DNA from: Microscilla marina ATCC 23134
GTDB lineage: Bacteria; Bacteroidota; Bacteroidia; Cytophagales; Microscillaceae
Length of the DNA stretch: 64,000 nt
Assembly: GCF_000169175.1 (NCBI RefSeq)
Contig: NZ_AAWS01000010.1
Span: 124,001-188,000, forward strand
Reading direction: 5' to 3'
Shown here: piece after piece, positions 56,675-63,787 of the stretch
Numbering within the stretch: the stretch's first letter is position 1
How the letters are laid out: the number at the start of each line of letters is the position of its first letter
The notes under the pieces: model-generated
Told to the model about the DNA's origin: nothing
The model's input: only the letters and a program-made list of their open reading frames with translations
Database searches by the model: none
Translations under genes and position numbers: made by a program

Positions 56675-56789
56675 ACAGCTTTATTGCTTATACGTGTAAC
56701 AGGTAAGAAGGTATAAGTGTGTGACAAATTTAAGTTTGAGTGTTTGGTTTTTTTTCAAAAACCTGTGGAGAAATAGAGGAGGGGATAGT

Positions 56790-56902
56790 TTACTGTTGCA
56801 TTTGTTGTGGGCTGCAAGCGTATTGGTGCAAAACACCCCATTTATCAGGCGTTAGCCCATTCGTAATTGCACCATTCATAATTTACTCCTGTTTTTTTTC
56901 AT
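56790..56902 (-). pseudogene. truncated double-glycine peptide precursor
   Basis: A fifth copy of the peptide family. Reading from ATG 56879 it gives MNGAITNGLTPDKWGVLHQY, then AC-SPQQMQQ and a stop just where the intact copies continue IKGGNCC. A MKKNRSKL start at 56902 is out of frame with it, through the same 7-base difference as in the copy at 57284. The downstream core is missing, so no mature product is expected. The nucleotide match with the other copies extends upstream past the ATG. Confidence 0.75.
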
Positions 56903-56941
56903 TCTTTTGTATGTTATTTAAAGTGTATAATCATGGGCTTG

Positions 56942-57200
56942 AGAATTACGAATTGGGCAAAGCCATTCATACTTTAGTCCGGAGTTGGTAGTCGGTAGAC
57001 CATAGTTTTTAGCCTCGCTTTGCAAATATTAGGAATTACGAATTTGAGAATTACGAATTAGCTAAAGCAGAGCTTGACCTAAAGGTCTGCGGTTACGAAT
57101 TGGGCGAAGCCATTTATACTTTAGTCCAGAGTTGGTAGTCGGTAGACCATAGTTTTTAGCCTCGCTTGGCGCCCATTCGTAATTCGTAATTAGCTAAAGC
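56942..57200. repeat. left inverted repeat block
   Basis: About 260 bases with two copies of a 60-base unit (aagccattcatactttagtc, then the pattern ggagttggtagtcggtagac and catagtttttagcctcgctt) separated by attacgaatt-rich DNA. Its reverse complement, with the units permuted, occurs at 62443-62700; one shared segment (gaattagctaaagcagagc... to the end of the unit) is near-identical over about 110 bases. Adjacent DNA to 57283 is more attcgtaatt repeat. Confidence 0.85.
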
Positions 57201-57283
57201 AGAGCTCCCTGCGGTCGGTTCGTAATTGATTCACTCGTAATTAAACTATTCGTAATTAAACCATTCGTAATTAAAAAGCCCCT

Positions 57284-57478
57284 TCAAGCCTTCCACCGCT
57301 TTACGTCCGTCATCATCATGCCCATAGCAGCGGGTGGTGGTGGAGGGGTTTCTCCACCATCATCCGAACCACAGCAATTTCCCCCCTTTATTTGCTGCAT
57401 TTGTTGGGGGCTACAAGCGTATTGGTGCAAAACACCCCATTTATCAGGCGTTAGCCCATTCGTAATTGCACCATTCAT
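57284..57478 (-). CDS. double-glycine peptide precursor, copy C
   Basis: A 64-residue peptide beginning MNGAITNG and ending in the family core: leader end CSPQQMQQIKGG, core NCCGSDDGGETPPPPPAAMG and tail DVKRWKA. It is preceded by a MKKNRSKL start (57501) that is out of frame because the leader DNA lacks 7 bases found in copy D; ATG 57478, with AGGAG 6 bases upstream, restores the frame. Leader type and GG-site are those of exported or modified peptides; the function is unknown. Confidence 0.75.
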   Translation of the reverse strand: MNGAITNGLTPDKWGVLHQYACSPQQMQQIKGGNCCGSDDGGETPPPPPAAMGMMMTDVKRWKA

Positions 57479-57613
57479 AATTTACTCCTGTTTTTTTTCA
57501 TTCTTTTGTATGTTATTTAAAGTGTGTAATCATGGGCTTGAGAATTACGAATTACGAATTGGGCAAAGCCATTCGTAATTCGTAATTAAGCCATTCGTAA
57601 TTAAAAAGCCCCT

Positions 57614-57838
57614 TCAAGCCTTCCACCACTTTACGTCCGTCATCATCATCGCCATAGCCTGCGGCGGCGGGGGTGGGGTTTCCCCTCCATCGTCTTCCTC
57701 ACAGCAATTCCCCCCCTTTATTTGCTGCATTTGTTGGGGGCTGCAAGCGTATTGGTGCAAAACACCCCATTTATCAGGCGTTAGCCCATTCGTAATTGCA
57801 CCATTCGTCATTCGTAATTTACTCCTGTTTTTTTTCAT
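57614..57838 (-). CDS. double-glycine peptide precursor, copy D
   Basis: A 74-residue peptide from ATG 57838. The leader (1-43) is basic at the front (MKKNRSKLRM), then TNGAITNGLTPDKWGVLHQY, and ends in CSPQQMQQIKGG with GG at 42-43. The core of 31 residues reads NCCEEDD, GGETPPPPP, QAMAMMMTDV and KWWKA. The MQQIKGG end is the double-glycine leader pattern cut by peptidase-C39 type exporters. The two adjacent Cys right after GG and the rest of the core are candidates for disulfide or thioether bonds. It is the first gene of the second promoter unit. Confidence 0.8.
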   Translation of the reverse strand: MKKNRSKLRMTNGAITNGLTPDKWGVLHQYACSPQQMQQIKGGNCCEEDDGGETPPPPPQAMAMMMTDVKWWKA

Positions 57839-57909
57839 TCTTTTGTATACTATTTTAAGTGTTGTACATTAGGTATATTTGCAAAAATACTGCCTTTGGT
57901 ACAAACAAA
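57837..57909 (-). promoter_or_regulatory. duplicated promoter region, downstream copy
   Basis: About 73 bases upstream of copy D, almost identical to the region upstream of copy E (58536-58609) with one indel and one substitution. It contains TATTTTTG (minus strand) like the TAnnTTTG promoter motif, but the TTTG spacing is not typical. The strong conservation marks it as regulatory. Confidence 0.5.
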
Positions 57910-57986
57910 ATTTTAGTCGGTAGTCCATAGTCAGTAGCCGATAGTGGTTACACTTCGCGTGCTTGCCTCTTCTTAAAGCTCACCCC

Positions 57987-58013
57987 AAAAAAAAGAGGGC
58001 TCACCAAGCCCCC
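57987..58013 (-). terminator. probable terminator after copy A
   Basis: A short GGGCT/AGCCC hairpin followed on the minus strand by eight T, between copy A and the promoter of copy D. Confidence 0.5.
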
Positions 58014-58039
58014 GTTCATTCAATACTTTCTAACCCCCC

Positions 58040-58246
58040 TTAAGCTTGCCACAATTTTGTGGGCATCATCAGACCCATAGCAGCGGGCGGCGGGGGTGGG
58101 GTTTCTCCACCTTCTCCTTCATCGCAACAGTTTCCCCCCTTTATTTGCTGCATTTGTTGGGGTGTACAAGCGTATTGGTGCAAAACACCCCATTTATCAG
58201 GCGTTAGCCCATTCGTCATTCGTAATTTACTCCTGTTTTTTTTCAT
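58040..58246 (-). CDS. double-glycine peptide precursor, copy A
   Basis: A 68-residue peptide from ATG 58246: leader MKKNRSKLRM, TNGLTPDKWGVLHQY, CTPQQMQQIKGG, then core NCCDEGEGGETPPPPPAAMG and tail LMMPTKLWQA. It is the most divergent copy in the tail. It lies about 105 bp after copy E and has no duplicated promoter of its own, so it is probably the second gene of that unit. A terminator follows. Confidence 0.78.
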   Translation of the reverse strand: MKKNRSKLRMTNGLTPDKWGVLHQYACTPQQMQQIKGGNCCDEGEGGETPPPPPAAMGLMMPTKLWQA

Positions 58247-58351
58247 TCTTTTGTATACTATTTAAAGTGTATAATCATGGGCTTGAGAATTACGAATTGG
58301 GCAAAGCCATTCGTAATTCGTAATTGACCCATTCGTAATTAAGAAGCCCCT

Positions 58352-58537
58352 TCAAGCCTTCCACCGCTTTACGTCCGTCATCATCATCGCCATAGCCTGC
58401 GGCGGTGGAGGGGGGGTTACTCCTCCATCGTCTTCCTCACAGCAATTCCCCCCCTTTATTTGCTGCATTTGTTGGGGGCTGCAAGCATCTTTGTAAAAAT
58501 CCCGCAACATTTTGTGTTGTTTTCTGTTTTTTTTCAT
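58352..58537 (-). CDS. double-glycine peptide precursor, copy E
   Basis: A 61-residue peptide from ATG 58537. The leader (1-30) is MKKNRKQHKM, LRDFYKDAC, SPQQMQQIKGG; it lacks the NGAITNG/LTPDKW block of the other copies. The core is NCCEEDDGGVTPPPPPQAMA, MMMTDVKRWKA. It has no AGGAG in the leader. It is the first gene of its unit and starts 123 bp from the divergent regulator gene. This may be the ancestral leader form. Confidence 0.8.
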   Translation of the reverse strand: MKKNRKQHKMLRDFYKDACSPQQMQQIKGGNCCEEDDGGVTPPPPPQAMAMMMTDVKRWKA

Positions 58538-58609
58538 TCTTTTGTATACTATTTTAAGTGTTGTACATTAGGTATATTTTGCAAAAATACTGCCTTTGGT
58601 GCAAACAAA
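58536..58609 (-). promoter_or_regulatory. duplicated promoter region, upstream copy
   Basis: Matches 57837-57909 and lies between the divergent copy E and TPR-HTH genes, so it probably controls at least copy E. A candidate for control by the divergent HTH protein. Confidence 0.5.
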
Positions 58610-58660
58610 CGAAACATCTAAAATATATTCACCCAAACCACTTATTATTTAACTATAGTT

Positions 58661-60196
58661 ATGTTATCCATTACCCTACGCCTATCCCTTGCCGGGCTTG
58701 CCCTATGTGTTGCCTTTGGCTGGGCTTGTGCTCAAACCACCAACCACCCCCAACCCAAAAGCCGGTACGATCGCCTCTACGCTCAAGCCTACCGGGCGGG
58801 TAGTGCTCAGCCCGACTCGGCGATATACTACGCCCGCCAAGCCGCCAGCGCCACCCAAAAGCCCCAGGAACAAGCCAATGCCCATAACTTGTTGGCTTTT
58901 TATGGACTTAACCAAGGTTATTATGGGCTTGCCATCCAGCATTACCAACAAGCCTACGACTTATACAAGCAACCGATACAAAAAGCAACGATGCTTAAAA
59001 ATATGGCTTTTTGCCACAAAAATACGGGTAATTATCAGGCAACTATCCCGATAGTCCGTCAAGCAATACAAATCTTTACTAAACTTAAAGAAGTTGATTA
59101 CCATATAGAAGCCTTAAATCTACTTGCCAATTGTCACAATGCAGAAACTAATTTTGGCAATGCCCAATGTATTTATATGCAAGCTGTAGAGTTGGCAAAA
59201 AGACACAGTAAGCCTCAAAAGTTGGCAAGCATTTATACTGATTTTGCTAATTTTAAAGAAAACCAGCACAAATACGATTCGGCGGTGTACTACCAACGCC
59301 TTGCCCTGCAAGCCCCCCAGCTTCACCCTAGCAAAGAGAGTATTCGTTGGGTAAAACTTGCCTGGTATTATTTGCAGAGCAAAAACCTACCCGCTGCCGA
59401 GCAAAGCCTACGGCAAGCCCAAAGCCTGGAGCACACCAGCCCCAAGGCGTGGGCATACTATTGGGGGGTGCAAGGTTTGGTGCATTATATAAAACTACAA
59501 AAAAGCCAAGCCAAGCAAGCCTACCATAGGTTCGACTCGTTGCTGCAAGTACTGGGGGGCAATACTGCGCAGCCCATTCAACAAAAGTTTGCCCACAAAA
59601 CCGCCTACGACATGTACCACAGCGGCTATAGCCTCATAGGGCGAATATGGCCCCGTGAGCACGAAAAAGCCTACTTTGCCCAGGTGCGGCAGTGGTATGC
59701 CCAACGCAAACGCACCGAGCATAGGCTACTCCAAAAAACCAAAGTAAATGTAACCCTGCGCGACTCGCTGGTAATAGCCCGCACCGCGCCCAGAGTAAAC
59801 GTAGTGCGGCAAATCACCCCTTGGTGGTGGTTGGTAATGGTGGCGGCTATAGCTATAGCGGGGCTGTGGCTATACCAGGCACGCACCCAAAAACTACGCG
59901 CCGAAACCCGGCAAGTGCAAGCCCAGGCCAATTTTGTAGAGACCATCAAAACTAGCCCCATTAAGGGAATGGGCGACCTAAGCAAGGCAGAGGTAGACAT
60001 GCTTGCCAAAATAGAGCACCACCAAAAAGACAAACTCACCGCTGACGAGGTCAGAATGTTTGTAATGGTGGGGCGGGGTGGCTATACCTACAAAGCCATT
60101 TCGTTGCGCACAAACTTTACAGAGGGCAACATAAAAACCAAAGTAAGGCGCGCCAAAAAAGCTTGTGGAGTAAGCAACCTCAAAGACCTGATGTAG
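58661..60196 (+). CDS. exported TPR protein with membrane helix and C-terminal HTH-like domain
   Basis: A 511-residue protein: signal-type N-terminus (MLSITLRLSLAGLALC...ACAQT), TPR repeats (about 35-300; e.g. YAQAYRAG, HNLLAFYGLNQGYYGLA and similar), a basic juxtamembrane part, a membrane helix near 390-408 (LVMVAAIAIAGLWLY) and a C-terminal LuxR-like helix-turn-helix (DEVRMFVMVGRGGYTYKAIS, KTKVRRAKKAC). This arrangement is common in Bacteroidetes and suits a one-component membrane regulator. It is divergent from the peptide precursor genes, so it may regulate them (inference). It is richer in C than its neighbours. Confidence 0.82.
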   Translation: MLSITLRLSLAGLALCVAFGWACAQTTNHPQPKSRYDRLYAQAYRAGSAQPDSAIYYARQAASATQKPQEQANAHNLLAFYGLNQGYYGLAIQHYQQAYDLYKQPIQKATMLKNMAFCHKNTGNYQATIPIVRQAIQIFTKLKEVDYHIEALNLLANCHNAETNFGNAQCIYMQAVELAKRHSKPQKLASIYTDFANFKENQHKYDSAVYYQRLALQAPQLHPSKESIRWVKLAWYYLQSKNLPAAEQSLRQAQSLEHTSPKAWAYYWGVQGLVHYIKLQKSQAKQAYHRFDSLLQVLGGNTAQPIQQKFAHKTAYDMYHSGYSLIGRIWPREHEKAYFAQVRQWYAQRKRTEHRLLQKTKVNVTLRDSLVIARTAPRVNVVRQITPWWWLVMVAAIAIAGLWLYQARTQKLRAETRQVQAQANFVETIKTSPIKGMGDLSKAEVDMLAKIEHHQKDKLTADEVRMFVMVGRGGYTYKAISLRTNFTEGNIKTKVRRAKKACGVSNLKDLM

Positions 60197-60445
60197 AAAA
60201 AAACAAACCCCTTGCCCCGGGGTTTGCGTTGGTAACAGGGGTAAGGGAGTTTGCAATCAATAGTCTCCCAAGTTTTGGTGAATGGTTTTGATCAAAGACC
60301 AGGCGCATTTTAAGGGCATAGCAGCGCTATGGCCGCAACATGCAACGAAGTATTTGGACAAAAAAATCGCTAGAAATGGGTAGCTTATTTTTTGGATGCT
60401 CCCTCAAGTTTTGTTTTACCTTTTATCAACCCAAACTCAGTCATT

Positions 60446-61146
60446 ATGTCACAAGAAAACTACGAGCTAAAGCTCGACACCCTCCAAACGATTGCCAATG
60501 CCGAACTTGCCCCCCCAACCGCCCTGTAGACACGGCACTGCAAGAAGCCGAAAACCTGTTTGTATGGGCTCAAGCCGACCAAGCCGCCCTGGAAGGCATA
60601 GGCTTTGATTGGGCCACCTGGGGCGCCGACCTACCCCTGCGCACCGGGGCGCTGCGCTATGCCCAATCGCTGTGGGTGAGCGAACGCAACACCAAAGAAG
60701 AAGCCCAGATAAATTGGAAAAATGTAGCCCCCGATGCCTACGAGCTACGCGACGACTTGCTTGCCAGCTTTAGGTATGCTTTTCGCAAACGCGACGACCT
60801 GCTCAACCGGGTGCGCGAAATAAGCGAGGGCAGCGGCAACGCCGACATGATACAAGACCTAAGCGACCTGAGCGCCCTGGGCAAGGCCAACCTAGCCGAG
60901 CTAAACAAGATAAAGTTTGACCCTGCCCGCCTCGACTTTGCCGCTGCCCAAGCCGACCAACTAGCCGACATGCTGGCGCTTGCCAATGGTGCCAGCCACG
61001 ACACCAACCAAGCCAAACTACTACGCGATGCTGCCTTTGCCCACCTCAAAGAGGCAGTAGACGAGCTACGCACGGCGGGCAAGTATGCTTTTCGTAAACA
61101 AAAAGACCGCTACCAGGGCTACACCAGCCAATACCATAAAAAATAA
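60446..61146 (+). pseudogene. frameshifted C-rich gene, unknown function
   Basis: ATG 60446 opens a frame (MSQENYELKLDTLQTIANAE...) that stops after 27 codons at 60527. Beyond a run of seven C (60510-60516) another frame continues as VDTALQEAENLFVWAQADQA and on to 61146. An eighth C would join them into one protein of about 233 residues. The rest is helix-rich and acidic-basic (e.g. DLLASFRYAFRKRDDLLNRV). A sequencing error or slippage at the C run would explain it equally well. I recognise no family. Confidence 0.65.
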
Positions 61147-61316
61147 ACCAGGGCTTGTATGCCAACTGAGTGCGCCAAAAGCGGGGGTGACTATACAATG
61201 GTTGTTCCCGCTTTTTTTGGGGCTTGGCAAACCAGTCAAAAACAAATAATATACTGTAGGGGTAAGAGATACAATACAGGGGAGAAATATTATTTTGTTT
61301 TTGGTGTTCATGCACT

Positions 61317-61532
61317 ACAGGGGCACTGCCATTTACTACATGGATGCTGCGATTTAGTACAGGGGCACTGCCACTTACTACAGGGATGCTACGATTTACT
61401 ATAGGGGCACTGCCATTTACTACAGGGATGCTGCGATTTAGTACAGGGGCACTGCCACTTACTACAGGGATGCTACGATTTACTACAGGGACACTGCCAC
61501 TTACTACAGGGATGCTACGATTTACTACAGCG
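61317..61532. repeat. 42-bp (21-bp) minisatellite
   Basis: About five copies of a 42-base unit, landmarks gggcactgcc at 61321, 61363, 61405, 61447 and a variant near 61489. Each unit is two related 21-base halves (tactacaggggcactgccac and tactacagggatgctacgat). Both strands stay open because 21 is a multiple of three, but neither frame looks like a gene. Confidence 0.92.
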
Positions 61533-62144
61533 AACAAGTTTGCCCCTATAGCGCATACACCCACCTGTATACATTGCCTGCTGTGGGGAGAGATATATTG
61601 CAATTTATCGTTTTTATCCTGTTAATTTTAGCGCAGCACTCAAAAATATCCGCCCTTCTCAACTGCAAAACCACCCTAACGCAAGTACTTATAAATCTGA
61701 CACTTAGCCCCAGTTTGAAACTTTTTGAAACCTACCTTGCAAAGAGTTTCAAAGGGTAAATTAAAAGTAAACACCCCACTTTAGCCCTTGTTTTACGTTT
61801 TTTGCCCCCCTACTTTTGTTGCATCATAGTTTCTGATTTTGGGCGCTGAAAACCGCAGTGTGTACAATCTCAGATTCGGTTTTTCTTTAAAAACCAGAGA
61901 GGGTGCAACGTGCCCTCTTTCCCTTGAAGTATACAGCACCCGTAGTGTGGTGTTGTTGCATTAGGTATGGCTTAAGGGGTAGCCACTGGCTGCCCTTTAG
62001 CTTTTTAGTCGGGAGTTTTTTAGTCGGGAGTTGGTAGTTGGTAGTCAGTAGTTAAAAAAAGGCTAAAAGCTAAATCAAAGCTCAAATAAAGGCTAAAAGC
62101 TAATGGCTAAATCAAAGAACAAAAAAAACTAAAAACCCAAACAA
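61533..62144. other. gene-free spacer
   Basis: It holds a 14-bp inverted repeat (TTTGAAACTTTTTG / CAAAGAGTTTCAAA, 61714-61753, one mismatch), a AGAGGG/CCCTCT hairpin at 61898-61918, and tagtcgggagttggtagt-type repeats near 62012-62060. The stretch before the minisatellite (61147-61316) also has no gene. Confidence 0.6.
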
Positions 62145-62426
62145 ATGAAAAGAATCTTAAACCAACTCAAAAAACGCCTGTTGCCAGGCAAGTTGTCAAA
62201 AGCAAGTAAAAAACAAAACAAAAAAGACAAGGTAGAGTTGCCCCCGGTGCTGTTGCCCATAGATGAGGTAGCCCAAATGCGTGAAATCAAACTTGCCCAT
62301 TTGCGCGCCACCTGTGACGAAGTAATAGCCAAACTGCGCAACGGCGAAAAGCTTACCCCTTACGACCAGGCGCGTACTCAAATAGCCATTCAAGAACTGA
62401 TTAATAGTCGTTTTAATTACGAGTGA
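62145..62426 (+). CDS. small basic protein of unknown function
   Basis: A 93-residue protein beginning MKRILNQLKKRLL. The N-terminal 30 residues are very basic (many Lys) with an amphipathic look; a PPVLLPIDEVAQMREIKLAH helix follows. The stop and last residues (FNYE) are formed from the attacga repeat that begins there, so the end may be newly shaped. No family is recognised. It lies between the minisatellite and the right inverted repeat. Confidence 0.5.
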   Translation: MKRILNQLKKRLLPGKLSKASKKQNKKDKVELPPVLLPIDEVAQMREIKLAHLRATCDEVIAKLRNGEKLTPYDQARTQIAIQELINSRFNYE

Positions 62427-62442
62427 GCCAATTACGAATAGT

Positions 62443-62700
62443 TTAATTACGAATTACGAATGGGCGCCAAGCGAGGCTAAAAACTATGGTCTACCGACTA
62501 CCAACTCCGGACTAAAGTATGAATGGCTTTGCCCAATTCGTAATTCCTAATATTTGCAAAGTTAGGCTAAAAACTATGGTCTACCGACTACCAACTCCGG
62601 ACTAAAGTATAAATGGCTTCGCCCAATTCGTAACCGCAGACCTTTAGGTCAAGCTCTGCTTTAGCTAATTCGTAATTCTCAAACTCGTAATTGATTCACT
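62443..62700. repeat. right inverted repeat block
   Basis: The reverse complement of the left block 56942-57200 in permuted order: two 60-base units (ctaccgactaccaactccgg and neighbours) with aattacgaat repeats. Within it, the pieces shared with the left block have only a few changes. It ends close to the start of the metallopeptidase-like gene (62773), which may use promoter sequences beside it. Confidence 0.85.
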
Positions 62701-62772
62701 CGTAATTCCCTCATTCGTAATTTTTTAAAAAAACAGTAACTTTATATTCGATATATCACAAACAGCAAGTAA

Positions 62773-63783
62773 ATGCACAAAAAAATACAAACAGAGGGCA
62801 ACCAAGCCCAGGATCAAACGCAGGCACAGCAACCTGTACAGAAAAAACCAAAAGCTACCAATAAAAAAACGGTGCAAAACCACCGAAGTAAATATGCGCC
62901 CCATAAGGTAAAACACCTACCCATAAGCAGAAGTGGGAGGCAACGGCAAGAGGTGGAAGAGTCTACGACTCCAAACAGCACAAAAAATGAAAATACTTAT
63001 TTAGAAGAGCAGTCAGAAGAAAGTACTATCAAAAGCGATACAGCATATATAGATAGCTTAAAAGCACGTATAGATCAGCTAATTAGAAGAAATAATGAAA
63101 GAATAGAGAGAGACCAAAGAACAATAGCCAATTTGGAAGCAAGAGGAAGAGACGAAACTAGAGCTGCCAGAAGAGCACGTGCAAGAATTACAAGAAATGA
63201 AACACAAAATGTTGGTTTAAGTAAGGTCTTGGATGAAATCAAAGTACTGGAAAACTCTACTCAAACTTATAATATAACTACAGGAAACGATGCAGGAAAT
63301 GAGGGTAATTCGGGGGCAGCTACGTTTAACTTTCAGACAGGTGCTGTGGATATCAAGTTAGGGAGTAATTTGAGTGGGAATGAGGCATTGGCTATTTTTG
63401 CCCACGAACTAAAGCATGCATACCAGTTTGAAATTGGAGAATTAAGTTTTGTTCAAGGTGATAGAGGGGGAGCCGCATCTTTACATGATTTAGTTGACGA
63501 ATTGGCTGGTTATGAGCGCTCACGATTGCTGGAGTTGCCCACGAGAGCCTCTACAAACACGCTGGACGAAGTAAAAAACAGTAGATATAGTAACGGAGCT
63601 CCTGGACCTTATACTAATTTGCCAATGGAAAGTCAAAGTACGCAAACATCCTTTGCCTTGCGTAAGTTTTCGACAGCTGATTATGTGCTTACTGACGATG
63701 ACAAAGCTTTTTTACAAGCGTATGTAAACACCATTAAAGAAGCCATTAGAATTAAAGGAGTTACTTACCAACCTAACAATTGA
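62773..63783 (+). CDS. metallopeptidase-like protein with HELKH motif
   Basis: A 336-residue protein: a basic, Gln-rich N-terminus (1-60, e.g. QAQDQTQAQQPVQKK), a coiled coil (about 90-150), then a domain with the zinc-binding type motif HELKH at 211-215, and Glu residues (e.g. DELAGYERSRLLEL) 20-30 residues later that might be the third ligand. The layout resembles M91/NleD-like effector peptidases and toxin-like secreted proteins; no signal peptide is seen. The following exported gene may be its partner. Expression context is a repeat-rich accessory region. Confidence 0.6.
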   Translation: MHKKIQTEGNQAQDQTQAQQPVQKKPKATNKKTVQNHRSKYAPHKVKHLPISRSGRQRQEVEESTTPNSTKNENTYLEEQSEESTIKSDTAYIDSLKARIDQLIRRNNERIERDQRTIANLEARGRDETRAARRARARITRNETQNVGLSKVLDEIKVLENSTQTYNITTGNDAGNEGNSGAATFNFQTGAVDIKLGSNLSGNEALAIFAHELKHAYQFEIGELSFVQGDRGGAASLHDLVDELAGYERSRLLELPTRASTNTLDEVKNSRYSNGAPGPYTNLPMESQSTQTSFALRKFSTADYVLTDDDKAFLQAYVNTIKEAIRIKGVTYQPNN

Positions 63784-63787
63784 AATA

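Noticed and set aside
60204-60226. Hairpin CAAACCCC/GGGGTTTG after the TPR-HTH gene
   Set aside because: The T run is only on the minus strand, where no gene ends; it is not a convincing terminator for the plus-strand gene.
60340-61146. Longer frame beginning MQRSIWTKK
   Set aside because: Its first 60 residues are out of family style; the real gene start is ATG 60446 in another frame, with a break at the C run.
61317-61532. Possible CRISPR array (42-bp repeats)
   Set aside because: Units are contiguous without unique spacers and no cas gene is nearby.
61046-61603. A 185-residue minus-strand frame with repeats
   Set aside because: It follows from the 21-bp minisatellite, which keeps both strands open; the frame has no start context and runs into the C-rich gene.
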